From Candidatus Hydrogenedentes bacterium ADurb.Bin170 (GTDB lineage: Bacteria > Hydrogenedentota > Hydrogenedentia > Hydrogenedentales > CAITNO01), in assembly GCA_002070275.1 (NCBI GenBank), contig MWCY01000006.1, positions 1 through 64,000 of the forward strand: 64,000 nucleotides of DNA, given 5' to 3'. The position numbers and the translations under genes were made by a program. Shown here one piece after another: positions 37,748 through 45,861 of this stretch. Under the pieces are notes generated by a model. That model made no database searches. It was not told the origin of the DNA and saw nothing but the letters and a program-made list of their open reading frames with translations. Numbering within the stretch: position 1 is the first letter of the stretch; each line of letters opens with the position of its first letter.

Positions 37748-38737
37748 TTATATGCGGAGAATCAGATTGTCTTTCCGCAGCTTTTCCGCAGCAGCATAGC
37801 AGACCAATGCGAAAGCCGCAAAGCCGCTTAATGCCGGTAGGATACCGGCGTTTTCAGATACAAAAAGTGTGCCGTAGAGTTCGAGCAGTGCATATTGAAT
37901 CATATAGAGGGCAAGGGGATTGATGCCGAAAGTGCGTAGCGGTCTGATTTCCTTTTCTCCATAATCGTTGAGGAGGCGGAAGGGAAGGAAGGTGAGAAAG
38001 CACAGCCCCCCGGAGATGAGCGTGTAGGGCAGTGTCATGCCGCGCTGGCTCAGATACCAGAGTTCTTTCGTGTCGCCCCAGGAAAAATAGAAGATACAGC
38101 CTGTCAGGCAGAGTCCCAGGCCCCAGACAAGAAACAACATCATGCTTTTTCGGAAAGACCGGGTGTTCATGAGATCCCAGGCGAGGGTGCCCAGCAGAAA
38201 AAGGCTGCCCCAGGGCAGGATGCCTGCAGGACCGCCGTTTATGCTTCTGCTCATTACCCAGGGTTCATAGCCGCACCGGCTGAAAAATATCTGATAGGTC
38301 AGGAGAAAAGCGCAGGCTGCCAGGCAACGGACGGACTGCCTGCAGCGGAGAAAGAGAAGCGAAAGCAACCCGGCAAATCCGATATCCACCAGCGCATCCC
38401 ACCACCAGTTCCAGTTCCGGGGCGAAGGGTTGTACAGGACAATACCGATCAGAATCAGGATGGTGAAACGTTTTGCCAGTGCGGGGATAAGCCATTTTCT
38501 GCCGGCTTTCATTTTCTTTTGAACCGTCATGAGGCAGCTCATTCCGGAGATGAACACGAAAGCCGGAGCGATGGTGTCCGCATAGCTCATGCTTCTGTCG
38601 TGATGTTTCAGCAGCTCGGGCATGCAGTGAAAGAGCCCCAGATAATTGACGAGAATCATACCGAAGATGACATATCCCCGGAAGTGGTCAATAGATGCGA
38701 TGCGTTGCCCGTCGGGCGATGAGAAAGTAGTGTGCAT
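37748..38737 (-). CDS. HGSNAT/DUF5009-like membrane acyltransferase
   Basis: About 329 residues with eight to ten membrane helices. The N-terminal motif SIDHFRGYVIFGMILVNY and the following FVFISGMSCLMT match the heparan-alpha-glucosaminide N-acetyltransferase/YeiB-like family that moves acetyl groups across the membrane onto sugars. The end GINPLALYMIQYALLELYG is also typical. ATG 38737 is chosen because the family domain starts just after it; the upstream 250 bases would overlap the divergent methyltransferase gene. No strong ribosome site is visible. The acceptor sugar is unknown. Confidence 0.75.
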   Translation of the reverse strand: MHTTFSSPDGQRIASIDHFRGYVIFGMILVNYLGLFHCMPELLKHHDRSMSYADTIAPAFVFISGMSCLMTVQKKMKAGRKWLIPALAKRFTILILIGIVLYNPSPRNWNWWWDALVDIGFAGLLSLLFLRCRQSVRCLAACAFLLTYQIFFSRCGYEPWVMSRSINGGPAGILPWGSLFLLGTLAWDLMNTRSFRKSMMLFLVWGLGLCLTGCIFYFSWGDTKELWYLSQRGMTLPYTLISGGLCFLTFLPFRLLNDYGEKEIRPLRTFGINPLALYMIQYALLELYGTLFVSENAGILPALSGFAAFALVCYAAAEKLRKDNLILRI

Positions 38738-38963
38738 GGACAAACAGCCGTATTTGATGGAAAAGGGTTTATAGATTCTGTAATTGTATATCTTGAAGAA
38801 AGGGAAGAAAAAATAAATCTGCAGCACGAGCCGGAGTTTTTCTGCTTTATATTGAACGGGTCTTACAGGCAGGATATACTGCTTCTTTCGTGGAGGATCT
38901 GTTGAGGAAACAGAATCCGCCAATACGCTTTCACCAATACGGCAAAACAAAAGAATATCACTC

Positions 38964-40253
38964 ATGAATCTGATTTCCAGAAGACAATGCATCCACTATG
39001 GAAGCTGCGGCGGCTGTGCAGCACAGGATGTTCCTTATGAAATGCAACTGGCGGGAAAACAGTCGGCATTGGGTGCACTTTTCCGTAACGACTGGCAGGA
39101 ACCGATCCCAGTCACTCCCTCGCCGGTGCTCCGGCATTATCGGAACAAAATAGATCCCGCCTTTTCATTTAAATGGTATGAGGAGGCGCCGCCCCGCGAT
39201 TTTCTGCGTGAAACAGTTCTGGGCTTCAAGGTAAAGGGGAACTGGCGGCGTCCGCTGGAGCTGGAGGAATGTCTGATTGCGCCTGAGGGGGTGGATGCTC
39301 TTTTTCCCGCTGTCCGTGACTGGGTGCGTGCGTCCGGTCTGAAGGCTTATCATTCGCGAAAGAATGAAGGGTATCTGCGTCACCTGCTGATCCGTGACGG
39401 AAAGCGCACAGGCGAGCGGATGGTCATGCTGATCACCTCTCCCGGGGCGCTGCCCGATCCTTCCGGATTTGTCGATGCTGTGCAGGCTGTTTTTCCCTGT
39501 GCAAGCATTTATCACGGCACTTTTTCCGGAAGGGCGGATATTGCCGTTGCCGAAGAGTCGGTGCTTCTTTTCGGTAAAAAATATATAGAAGAAGTGCTCA
39601 GCATCCTTCCGGAAGATGCCTGTACGCCTGAGGCACCTGTCTGCGACGCTCCGGGATCTTTTCTGCAGGCGGAACAGGAAAAGAAGGCAACGCTGCATTT
39701 TCAGATTTCGCCCATGAGTTTTTTTCAGACCAATCCGCTTGCCGCTGAGCGGCTTTATGGATTTATTCGCGGCTGGTGCAGGAGGTATCCTGCCGGGCTG
39801 CTGTATGACCTTTACGGCGGAATGGGCAGCATAGCGCTGCAGGTTTCCGATTTATACCCGCAGATCATCAGTGTGGAGGAAGTGGCGGCGGCGTCGGAGG
39901 ACGGCAGACAAAATGCCGGGCGCAATCAGGTGCACCATATTGAATTTGTTACGGCGTCCGTGCAGGATTTTTTTAAAAAGCATTCGAGCAGCGGGGATCT
40001 GTCGCCCGATGCCCGGGTGATTCTGGATCCGCCCCGCTCGGGGCTCCATCCCAAAGCCCTCCGGGGACTGCTGGAGTGGGCTCCGTCGCACCTGCTGTAT
40101 GTATCCTGTAACCCTGCACGGCTGCAGGCGGAAATGGAAATGCTTCGCAGCGCTTACACGCTGGAATCGCTGCATGCCTTTGATCTGTTTCCGCATACGC
40201 CCCATGTGGAAACAGTGGCTTCTTTCGTGCGGACTCAGGGCGCAAAAGACTGA
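38964..40253 (+). CDS. RlmD/TrmA-family (uracil-5-)-methyltransferase
   Basis: 429 residues. It should methylate C5 of a uridine in 23S rRNA or tRNA using SAM. An N-terminal iron-sulfur site is likely from Cys9, Cys15, Cys18 (CIHYGSCGGC) and Cys103 (LEECLIAPEG), as in RlmD. The SAM-binding loop is LLYDLYGGMGSIALQ and the catalytic motif is YVSCNP (Cys382), preceded by LDPPRSGLHP. The TRAM domain of E. coli RlmD is missing at the N-terminus. The exact target cannot be told from sequence. Confidence 0.88.
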   Translation: MNLISRRQCIHYGSCGGCAAQDVPYEMQLAGKQSALGALFRNDWQEPIPVTPSPVLRHYRNKIDPAFSFKWYEEAPPRDFLRETVLGFKVKGNWRRPLELEECLIAPEGVDALFPAVRDWVRASGLKAYHSRKNEGYLRHLLIRDGKRTGERMVMLITSPGALPDPSGFVDAVQAVFPCASIYHGTFSGRADIAVAEESVLLFGKKYIEEVLSILPEDACTPEAPVCDAPGSFLQAEQEKKATLHFQISPMSFFQTNPLAAERLYGFIRGWCRRYPAGLLYDLYGGMGSIALQVSDLYPQIISVEEVAAASEDGRQNAGRNQVHHIEFVTASVQDFFKKHSSSGDLSPDARVILDPPRSGLHPKALRGLLEWAPSHLLYVSCNPARLQAEMEMLRSAYTLESLHAFDLFPHTPHVETVASFVRTQGAKD

Positions 40254-40903
40254 ACTTCGAAAAAGAGGCCGGGCACTTTCAGATACTCAAAGAGCACGCT
40301 TTTGTTTCTGCCAATGACCCGTACCAGCCGCAGGTTATTGAATTCATCTCCTTCCCGTGCCTGAACCCGGTCGATTTTCCCTGTGAAATAATCGGTCAGC
40401 TCGAGGAAGACGGTCAGCTGTTTTGTTTCCAGGTCATCCATAAAACCCTTGACGGATACCATAGGCTTCTGAAGCATGGTGGTAGCCTGAGCCCCGGCGC
40501 GTTTCAGATAGGCACTGTTCACTTCCAGCAGGTTGGAGGCTTCGATACAGATCAGCACAAGGCGATACCGCTCTTGAGCCGATGCCTGTCGCGCCAAGTC
40601 CTGAAGCTCGTACCCCAGATCGCGGAGTACTTCTTTCCCGTACTGATTGTCGCCATAGGTCACAATGGCATGCTGCAGCGCCAGCAACACCTGTTGCCGC
40701 TCCGCTTCCGATATCCCCGGACCGCCTGGCTGCATCGTCTTCCGCAAAGGTTCGATTGCCGGTCTGATCAGAGCCTGTGCCTCTTCTTTGTTTTTCGGGC
40801 CTGCTGTCTCCTGGGCAGGCGGCGGCGGAGTTTTTTTCAAAAAGTCCGAACAGCCGAAAAGTACCAGCAGAAGGGGAAGTGTAAGCAGAAGTTTTCTGAT
40901 CAT
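40235..40903 (-). CDS. Lipoprotein of unknown function
   Basis: 222 residues with signal peptide and lipobox LFGC, then a Pro-rich spacer (KKTPPPPAQE). The rest is mainly helical (ERQQVLLALQHAIVTYGDNQYGKEVLRDL) with a C-terminal beta-rich part (GDEFNNLRLVRVIGRNKSVLFEYL). I recognise no family. Its ATG overlaps the stop of the ThiF-like gene (ATGA), and its own stop overlaps the convergent methyltransferase by 19 bases. It is the last gene of the six-gene reverse operon. Confidence 0.7.
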   Translation of the reverse strand: MIRKLLLTLPLLLVLFGCSDFLKKTPPPPAQETAGPKNKEEAQALIRPAIEPLRKTMQPGGPGISEAERQQVLLALQHAIVTYGDNQYGKEVLRDLGYELQDLARQASAQERYRLVLICIEASNLLEVNSAYLKRAGAQATTMLQKPMVSVKGFMDDLETKQLTVFLELTDYFTGKIDRVQAREGDEFNNLRLVRVIGRNKSVLFEYLKVPGLFFEVQSFAP

Positions 40904-41805
40904 TCCGTATCGTTCCTGATGTCTGTAGGATTGTTTATTATATCAGTTCTGATGGTGCCGTGGCTTGTCTGCACTTCCTGAGTGTCCACATCACACCGGA
41001 GCCCCAGCAAAAAACGCAGGATGGCATTTGCCTGATGGTGCGCCACAATGCCGACGCGGGGCGCCATAAGCCCCTGTCCCGGTCTGGCATCGGTAATGCC
41101 GTCACCGCAGCAGATCAGCGTCCGGCTGAGCTGCCGGGTAACGATAAGATTGGACGGGGCGTAGCCTGCCATGCCGGAACCGGTTACCACAGGAATAGGC
41201 GGGTCGGCGGAAAGCGCCGCTTCCACAAGCATGGCTTTTTCTGCTGCTTTGTCAAAGGCTTCCGCCAGAACATGCACTTCTTTGAAAAGAGCGGCAGTAT
41301 TGTCTTTTGTGAGTTTTACTGCATGAAGGGTGCAGCGGATGGATGGATGAATGCGTTTCAGTGTCTCGTGAAGCGCCTCAGTTTTCAGCATGCCCAGCTG
41401 CTCAACAAAGTATTGCTGTCTGTTCAGATTGCTCGGTTCGACTACATCATAATCCGCCAGAATGAGGCTGCCTATGCCGCTGCGTGCCAGGGCAATCGCG
41501 ATGGAAGAGCCCAGCCCGCCCAGCCCTGCAATGCCGACACAGGCCTGTCGTAGTATGGCGTGTACTCCGGGGGAGTGGCGTGCCGCCATAAGACTTTCAA
41601 GTTCTTCGGGCGCCGGAAAGGCACCGCGCCGGATCAGCACCACGGCGTCCCCCTCTTCCAGATGCCGGTCGCTGTCGGCAGGGTGCCCGTTTACAACCAG
41701 CACGTCCGCATCGGGATAAAGTGCATCCCGTAAGGCATAGAGTGAAGTGCCCCTGGTTATCTGCCGGGAATGCTCGTTGACTGTGATTGTGAGGGAAGGG
41801 ATCAT
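40900..41805 (-). CDS. ThiS-ThiF-like fusion (E1-like activating enzyme)
   Basis: 301 residues. Residues 1-62 resemble a ThiS/MoaD ubiquitin-fold domain (LTITVNEHSRQITRGTSLYA, DVLVVNGHP, EEGDAVVLIRRGAFP) but lack a free C-terminal Gly-Gly because the chain continues. Residues 75-301 are an E1-like ThiF domain with nucleotide loop GLGGLGSSIA, the arginine finger-type NLNRQQY and ending GLMAPRVGIVAHHQAN, close to the family-2 ThiF proteins of thiamine synthesis. The paired zinc cysteines of MoeB are absent. It may adenylate a separate sulfur carrier. It lies between the M28-like and lipoprotein genes; the thiazole genes thiG/thiH are not in the window. Confidence 0.75.
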   Translation of the reverse strand: MIPSLTITVNEHSRQITRGTSLYALRDALYPDADVLVVNGHPADSDRHLEEGDAVVLIRRGAFPAPEELESLMAARHSPGVHAILRQACVGIAGLGGLGSSIAIALARSGIGSLILADYDVVEPSNLNRQQYFVEQLGMLKTEALHETLKRIHPSIRCTLHAVKLTKDNTAALFKEVHVLAEAFDKAAEKAMLVEAALSADPPIPVVTGSGMAGYAPSNLIVTRQLSRTLICCGDGITDARPGQGLMAPRVGIVAHHQANAILRFLLGLRCDVDTQEVQTSHGTIRTDIINNPTDIRNDTE

Positions 41806-41842
41806 GGTCTGTTGGTGCTGTAGAGGATACTGAAAAAGAATT

Positions 41843-43021
41843 TTAGGGTTCCGCGCAAGCGTTCATCGGGTCGGTTGTTGCTGCGATAACATCTCTTGCC
41901 AGTGCTTCTGCCAGATCAGCGGCGGCGCGGACTCTCTCAACACTGATATTATCCACTATATCCTGCTGCGCCGCATAATTTACGGGGCGGTTATTCTGAT
42001 CCAGCCCCAGAATGGAAATGGCATTGAACCCCTGAAGCAGCGGAAGGTGGGCGTTGGTTATTCTGGAGGACAGATGTACTTTTCTTGCCTGATACGGAGG
42101 GGCGCATCGGACAGCCGCTTCCACCAGATCTCGGGAACAGGGCAGCTGCTGTAGAACACCTTCTGAGTCGGTATAACATAGTTCTCCGGCACCCACGCCT
42201 TCGAGATTAATCATCAGCACCCGATCATAGCAGACTTTCAGAGTGGGCAGCACTTCCTGCATGACCCGTCTGCTTCCGTGATGTGCTCCGGGAAAAAAGA
42301 AAAGAAGGGCGGCACCGTGAAGCTCTTTTTCCCGGAATTTTTCGGCGATATGAAGCAGCGCTGCCATACCGGAGGCATTGTGATTGGCACCAACGGTGTC
42401 CCGGTTGAAATATCCGCCCGCCAGCATGGCGGTCATAACCAGAGGGAAAAATACCAGAGCTGCGGAATAGAAAAAACGCGTAAAAGGATAGGTGGCGTGA
42501 TGCAGAGAAGCAAAGGCATCCAGGGCGCAGGCGGCAAGAAGCAGCACCATGGCAAACTGAATCAGCAGAAGAAAATACCGGGAAATACGCAGGAAAAAGG
42601 GACGCTGTGTCCAGCAGTCGCAGCTGTCGAGATAGGCTGTAAAGACAAGCAGTGTTTTGAAATCGGCGTGCTTTCTGTCGCCGAAAACAGCACAGCTTGA
42701 AGTGCCCGGAAAGTAGCGCGAGACCAGAGGGAACCCGAAAGATTCCGCCTGATAAAGAGAAAAAACGATAAGACCGTAAATGAAGGAGATGGCAGGCCAC
42801 CAGAATGCCAGAGCGGCGATAACGGTAAATTCTCCGAGGAAAACAAAGGGAAACAGGGAAGAGAAGAGGGGGATTTTGAAAAACATCACTACCGCACGAT
42901 CAACGAGCGGTTTAAGTCTGCCCAGTATATAATCGGCTGCCTGCTTTTCTCCGGAGCTGCCAAAGCGGCGATGCGCCCGTGCCGTTGCGAGGTGTTCGAT
43001 ATCGTCTTTGATCTGATCCAT
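41843..43021 (-). CDS. Membrane M28-peptidase-fold protein with all zinc ligands replaced
   Basis: 392 residues. The fold of M28 aminopeptidases is recognisable by the order of its motifs, but membrane helices (about 55-95 and 145-205) are inserted. The zinc positions differ from the family: HxD is AYLD (Tyr130), GxNDNASG is GANHNASG (His214), the EE pair is HH (247-248), NLD is NLEG (Glu274), and the final His is Ala350 in NYAAQQDIVDNI. It is therefore unlikely to be a normal aminopeptidase. The new His, His-His and Glu residues could bind another metal, or the fold may only bind peptides. It sits 15 bases after the radical SAM gene. Confidence 0.75.
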   Translation of the reverse strand: MDQIKDDIEHLATARAHRRFGSSGEKQAADYILGRLKPLVDRAVVMFFKIPLFSSLFPFVFLGEFTVIAALAFWWPAISFIYGLIVFSLYQAESFGFPLVSRYFPGTSSCAVFGDRKHADFKTLLVFTAYLDSCDCWTQRPFFLRISRYFLLLIQFAMVLLLAACALDAFASLHHATYPFTRFFYSAALVFFPLVMTAMLAGGYFNRDTVGANHNASGMAALLHIAEKFREKELHGAALLFFFPGAHHGSRRVMQEVLPTLKVCYDRVLMINLEGVGAGELCYTDSEGVLQQLPCSRDLVEAAVRCAPPYQARKVHLSSRITNAHLPLLQGFNAISILGLDQNNRPVNYAAQQDIVDNISVERVRAAADLAEALARDVIAATTDPMNACAEP

Positions 43022-43036
43022 GGTGGCGAAGCATTT

Positions 43037-44506
43037 CTAAGCGCTGTTTCCGGTGAGAAAAGGAAGACGGTCACGGCGACCTTTGAACCGTCTGAAGTCC
43101 TTTTCAATCACGGCGGAAACCGTTGATTTCCGGTCCGGCAGGCAGGCACACAAAAAAGTATGCAGATGTTCCGCCATTTTAACAAGCGGAATGCCGTATG
43201 TCTTCCCTTCCTGTTCCCATATCTGTTCTGTCAGTGCTTCAAAGACATGAAAAGGGGACGGAGGCAGCTGCCGGAGCAGTGCCAGACTTTCAGGGAAGTT
43301 GCCGTGATTATGAAGCAAGTCAAAATATTTTGCGAAACGCTTCATTCGCTGAAGGGCATCAAAGGAGTAATGCTCATTCTGAAGCAGTTCATAAGGAGGG
43401 TTTGTGTCGTAGACTGTGTCCGGGCTGCTCAATGCGCCCAACGGCGTGCCTGGCAGATTTTTCAGGAGTCCCAGCTGCAGTTCCTGCACGTCAAGGGCAA
43501 CCAGCCGGTTGAACCCTTCGGCGAAAGAATCAATGCTTTCTCCGGGCAGACCGAAAATGAGATCGGCGTGCAGCTGGCAGCCCGTGTGCGTCCGAAGCCA
43601 ATGCAGATTCTCCAGCGAAGGCTCTATGCGCTGGTAGCGGCGGATGGCTTTCTGTATATCCGGATTGACACTTTGAACACCTGTTTCCAGATGCAGGGCA
43701 TCGTGAGGAAAAGAAGCAAGCAGCGCGAGGGTGTCTGGCGGGAGATGATCCGGCATAATCTCGAAATGAAGGTGAAGCTGTTCAATCTCCGGCCGCTCTC
43801 TGAAAAAACGGAGTATGGTATGCATCCGGTTGAGATCGACGTTAAACGTGCGGTCAATAAATTTGAAGCGCCGTGCGCCCCGATCCAGCAGCCTGCTCAT
43901 GGAATGCAGAAAGGCATGAAGCGGGAAATAGCGGAGACCGGGGAAGGCGCCGGAAAGGCAGAATGCGCAGCGGCGCGGGCAGCCCCGGGATGCTTCCACA
44001 TAAATAACTCTATGGGCAATATCCTGTTCCGTATAGAGGGGATAGGGATCTGCCAGAAGGGAAAGATCGGGTGGCGAGGCATCGATAATCTTGTCTGGCG
44101 GAACCTGTCCCTGCAAAAGAGTGTGCACGAGGGTGAGAAAAGCCTCTTCACCCTCGCCACGGATGATGTAGTCGGCAAAGGGCGCAACAGGAGAGCGCGC
44201 CGGGTCGCCGGTCATTTCCGGGCCGCCGCAGACCAATACGGTTTCAGGGCTGACGGCGCGGATGACAGCGGCAACGGCAGTGGCGATTTCGATATTCCAG
44301 ATGTACAGGCTCAGCCCGACCAGCCGGGGCTTTCGCGCAAGAATGGCTTCCGCAATTTCGTGAGCGGACTGCTGCAGGGTGAATTCGAGGAGCTGTGTGT
44401 TTTCCTGGTAACACCCCAGATGCGCCTGCAGCCGTCGCAGCCCGAAAGCAACATGGGCATAGCGTGCATTGATAGCGGCAAGCACTATGGATCCGGAGTG
44501 CGTCAA
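43037..44506 (-). CDS. B12-binding-domain radical SAM protein (DUF4080-like)
   Basis: 489 residues. An N-terminal cobalamin-binding domain (residues 5-130; LVGLSLYIWNIEIA, VLVCGGPEMTG) precedes a radical SAM core with CxxxCxxC at Cys176, Cys180 and Cys183 (SRGCPRRCAFC). A DUF4080-like C-terminal region follows. Such proteins often methylate or rearrange unactivated carbons, but the substrate here is unknown. The start is a TTG at 44506, three bases after the lipoprotein stop; a GTG seven codons later is possible. It lies in the operon with the M28-like and ThiF-like genes. Confidence 0.88.
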   Translation of the reverse strand: MTHSGSIVLAAINARYAHVAFGLRRLQAHLGCYQENTQLLEFTLQQSAHEIAEAILARKPRLVGLSLYIWNIEIATAVAAVIRAVSPETVLVCGGPEMTGDPARSPVAPFADYIIRGEGEEAFLTLVHTLLQGQVPPDKIIDASPPDLSLLADPYPLYTEQDIAHRVIYVEASRGCPRRCAFCLSGAFPGLRYFPLHAFLHSMSRLLDRGARRFKFIDRTFNVDLNRMHTILRFFRERPEIEQLHLHFEIMPDHLPPDTLALLASFPHDALHLETGVQSVNPDIQKAIRRYQRIEPSLENLHWLRTHTGCQLHADLIFGLPGESIDSFAEGFNRLVALDVQELQLGLLKNLPGTPLGALSSPDTVYDTNPPYELLQNEHYSFDALQRMKRFAKYFDLLHNHGNFPESLALLRQLPPSPFHVFEALTEQIWEQEGKTYGIPLVKMAEHLHTFLCACLPDRKSTVSAVIEKDFRRFKGRRDRLPFLTGNSA

Positions 44507-44509
44507 GCC

Positions 44510-45112
44510 TCACTCTGCCTCGGAGGACGCTACGGACAAGGAAAAATGAACGCCTTCCTCATCCTGGGCAACAGTTACAGTCATGGCTCTTCCGTCTTTT
44601 TCATAGGTGGAAAAGCTGGCAGCTTCTTCGCCGCCCTGCGCCATTGTCATGGTTTCTTTCCACCCCCGGGCGGCACATTCTTTTTTGTAAAAACTGACCA
44701 CTTCATCCAGACCTGCATGGGCATTGCCGACAATCTGATGCTGCTCGCCGCCTATGCTCATGGCAGCTTCAATAGTGCTGTTTTCAAAGATGGGCACGTC
44801 CTTCGGAAAGTCGGCAGGAAGAGAGGCCAATGCTGTTTTAACAGTTTGCGGGGCTTCGTTTTCTGAAGCTGTAACGGCAGGCGCAGGCGTTTCCGGTGCT
44901 TCAACAGCGTTGGCGGCAGCCTCCGGCTCCGGTTTGGTGTCGGGCTGAGCAGCAGGGGCTGGCGCCGCTTTAGCAGGGGCGGCAGGAGCTGCTGTTTCCC
45001 TTGCCGGAGCTGCCGGCGCAGGCGCCTCTTTCTTGCCGCATCCGACAAAAGACGCCAGGATGCAAAGAGAGAGTGCAAACATAAAAATTCCGGAAAACCG
45101 CACTGCTTTCAT
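44510..45112 (-). CDS. Lipoprotein with Pro/Ala-rich linker
   Basis: 200 residues. Signal peptide and lipobox SFVGC, followed by about 65 residues of Ala, Pro, Glu and Lys low-complexity linker. The C-terminal 100 residues form a small alpha/beta domain (ADFPKDVPIFENSTIEAAM, VVSFYKKECAARGWKET) that I have seen in many unnamed bacterial lipoproteins. AAGGAA nine bases upstream supports the ATG. It may hold the domain away from the membrane. Function unknown. Confidence 0.75.
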   Translation of the reverse strand: MKAVRFSGIFMFALSLCILASFVGCGKKEAPAPAAPARETAAPAAPAKAAPAPAAQPDTKPEPEAAANAVEAPETPAPAVTASENEAPQTVKTALASLPADFPKDVPIFENSTIEAAMSIGGEQHQIVGNAHAGLDEVVSFYKKECAARGWKETMTMAQGGEEAASFSTYEKDGRAMTVTVAQDEEGVHFSLSVASSEAE

Positions 45113-45163
45113 GATCGTTTCCTTTTCAAGTTTTATAGAGATAGTGTTAAGTCGGGAAGATCT

Positions 45164-45655
45164 TCATCGCCTGCCGGGCTTTTCTTCGGCAATCGCTTTC
45201 AGATCCACCTCCGACGTGGTGAAATTACCGTCGCGGTAGTAAAAGTGCTTGCGATCCAGTTTTCTGTTAATAAATCCAAGTTTAACCCGTGTTCGATCCG
45301 GGTTATTCCAGGTGTGCCATAAAATCGCATAAGGCGATGTGTATCCTTTGATGCCGGGATCGTACTCGCTTTCCATTTCATCAGAAATACGACCCCACAG
45401 CGCCTCCACTTCTTCAACAGTCACCCCCAGCAAAAGGGCATCCACCATGTCTTTGCTGATCCGGATGTCCTGGTTGACATGTTCAGCATCTGCCTCAGTG
45501 GCGGGAGGAGTATTATCCGCACTGGTATCGACAACGGGCGCCGCAGACGTATTTTCACCGGGCTGTCCGGCTTCTTTTTTCTGCGTCAGAAACAGTACTG
45601 CCGTGGCAGTGACCACTGCCGTTATCAGAATGAGCGGCAAGGCCTGTTTTAACAT
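45164..45655 (-). CDS. Single-span membrane-anchored protein of unknown function
   Basis: 163 residues from ATG 45655, chosen because AGGAAGG lies eight or nine bases upstream; an ATG three codons earlier has no spacing for it. An N-terminal hydrophobic anchor (LPLILITAVVTATAVLFL) precedes a Thr/Ala/Pro-rich linker and a compact domain with VEEVEALWGRI and YAILWHTWNNPDRTRVKLGF, which could be a small lipid- or lipoprotein-like (SmpA/BamE-like) fold. It is the first gene of the operon running to 40235. Confidence 0.6.
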   Translation of the reverse strand: MLKQALPLILITAVVTATAVLFLTQKKEAGQPGENTSAAPVVDTSADNTPPATEADAEHVNQDIRISKDMVDALLLGVTVEEVEALWGRISDEMESEYDPGIKGYTSPYAILWHTWNNPDRTRVKLGFINRKLDRKHFYYRDGNFTTSEVDLKAIAEEKPGRR

Positions 45656-45861
45656 CAGTCGCATCCTTCCTGAATTGCCGCCGGGGCGAACCCGGTTTTT
45701 GCCTTTCCTGATGGTGCCATAAAAACGTAATGCGGAAAAGGAACGTGGTATACTTGTGCCGGCAGTTCCTGTCCGCTCCCTTCCGTGCTGTCCTGCCTGT
45801 ACGGCATCGCCACGGTTCTTTTTTCAGAATCTTAACATAGAGACAATAAAGAATTCCCCTT

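Noticed and set aside
43160-44866. 568-codon forward frame antisense to the radical SAM and lipoprotein genes
   Set aside because: It is the shadow of strongly biased third positions; it spans two genuine genes with clear motifs and has no recognisable fold.
45680-45700. CCGGG/CCCGG hairpin with TTTTT on the plus strand
   Set aside because: There is no plus-strand transcript to terminate here; it lies in the leader of a minus-strand gene and the stem is only five pairs.
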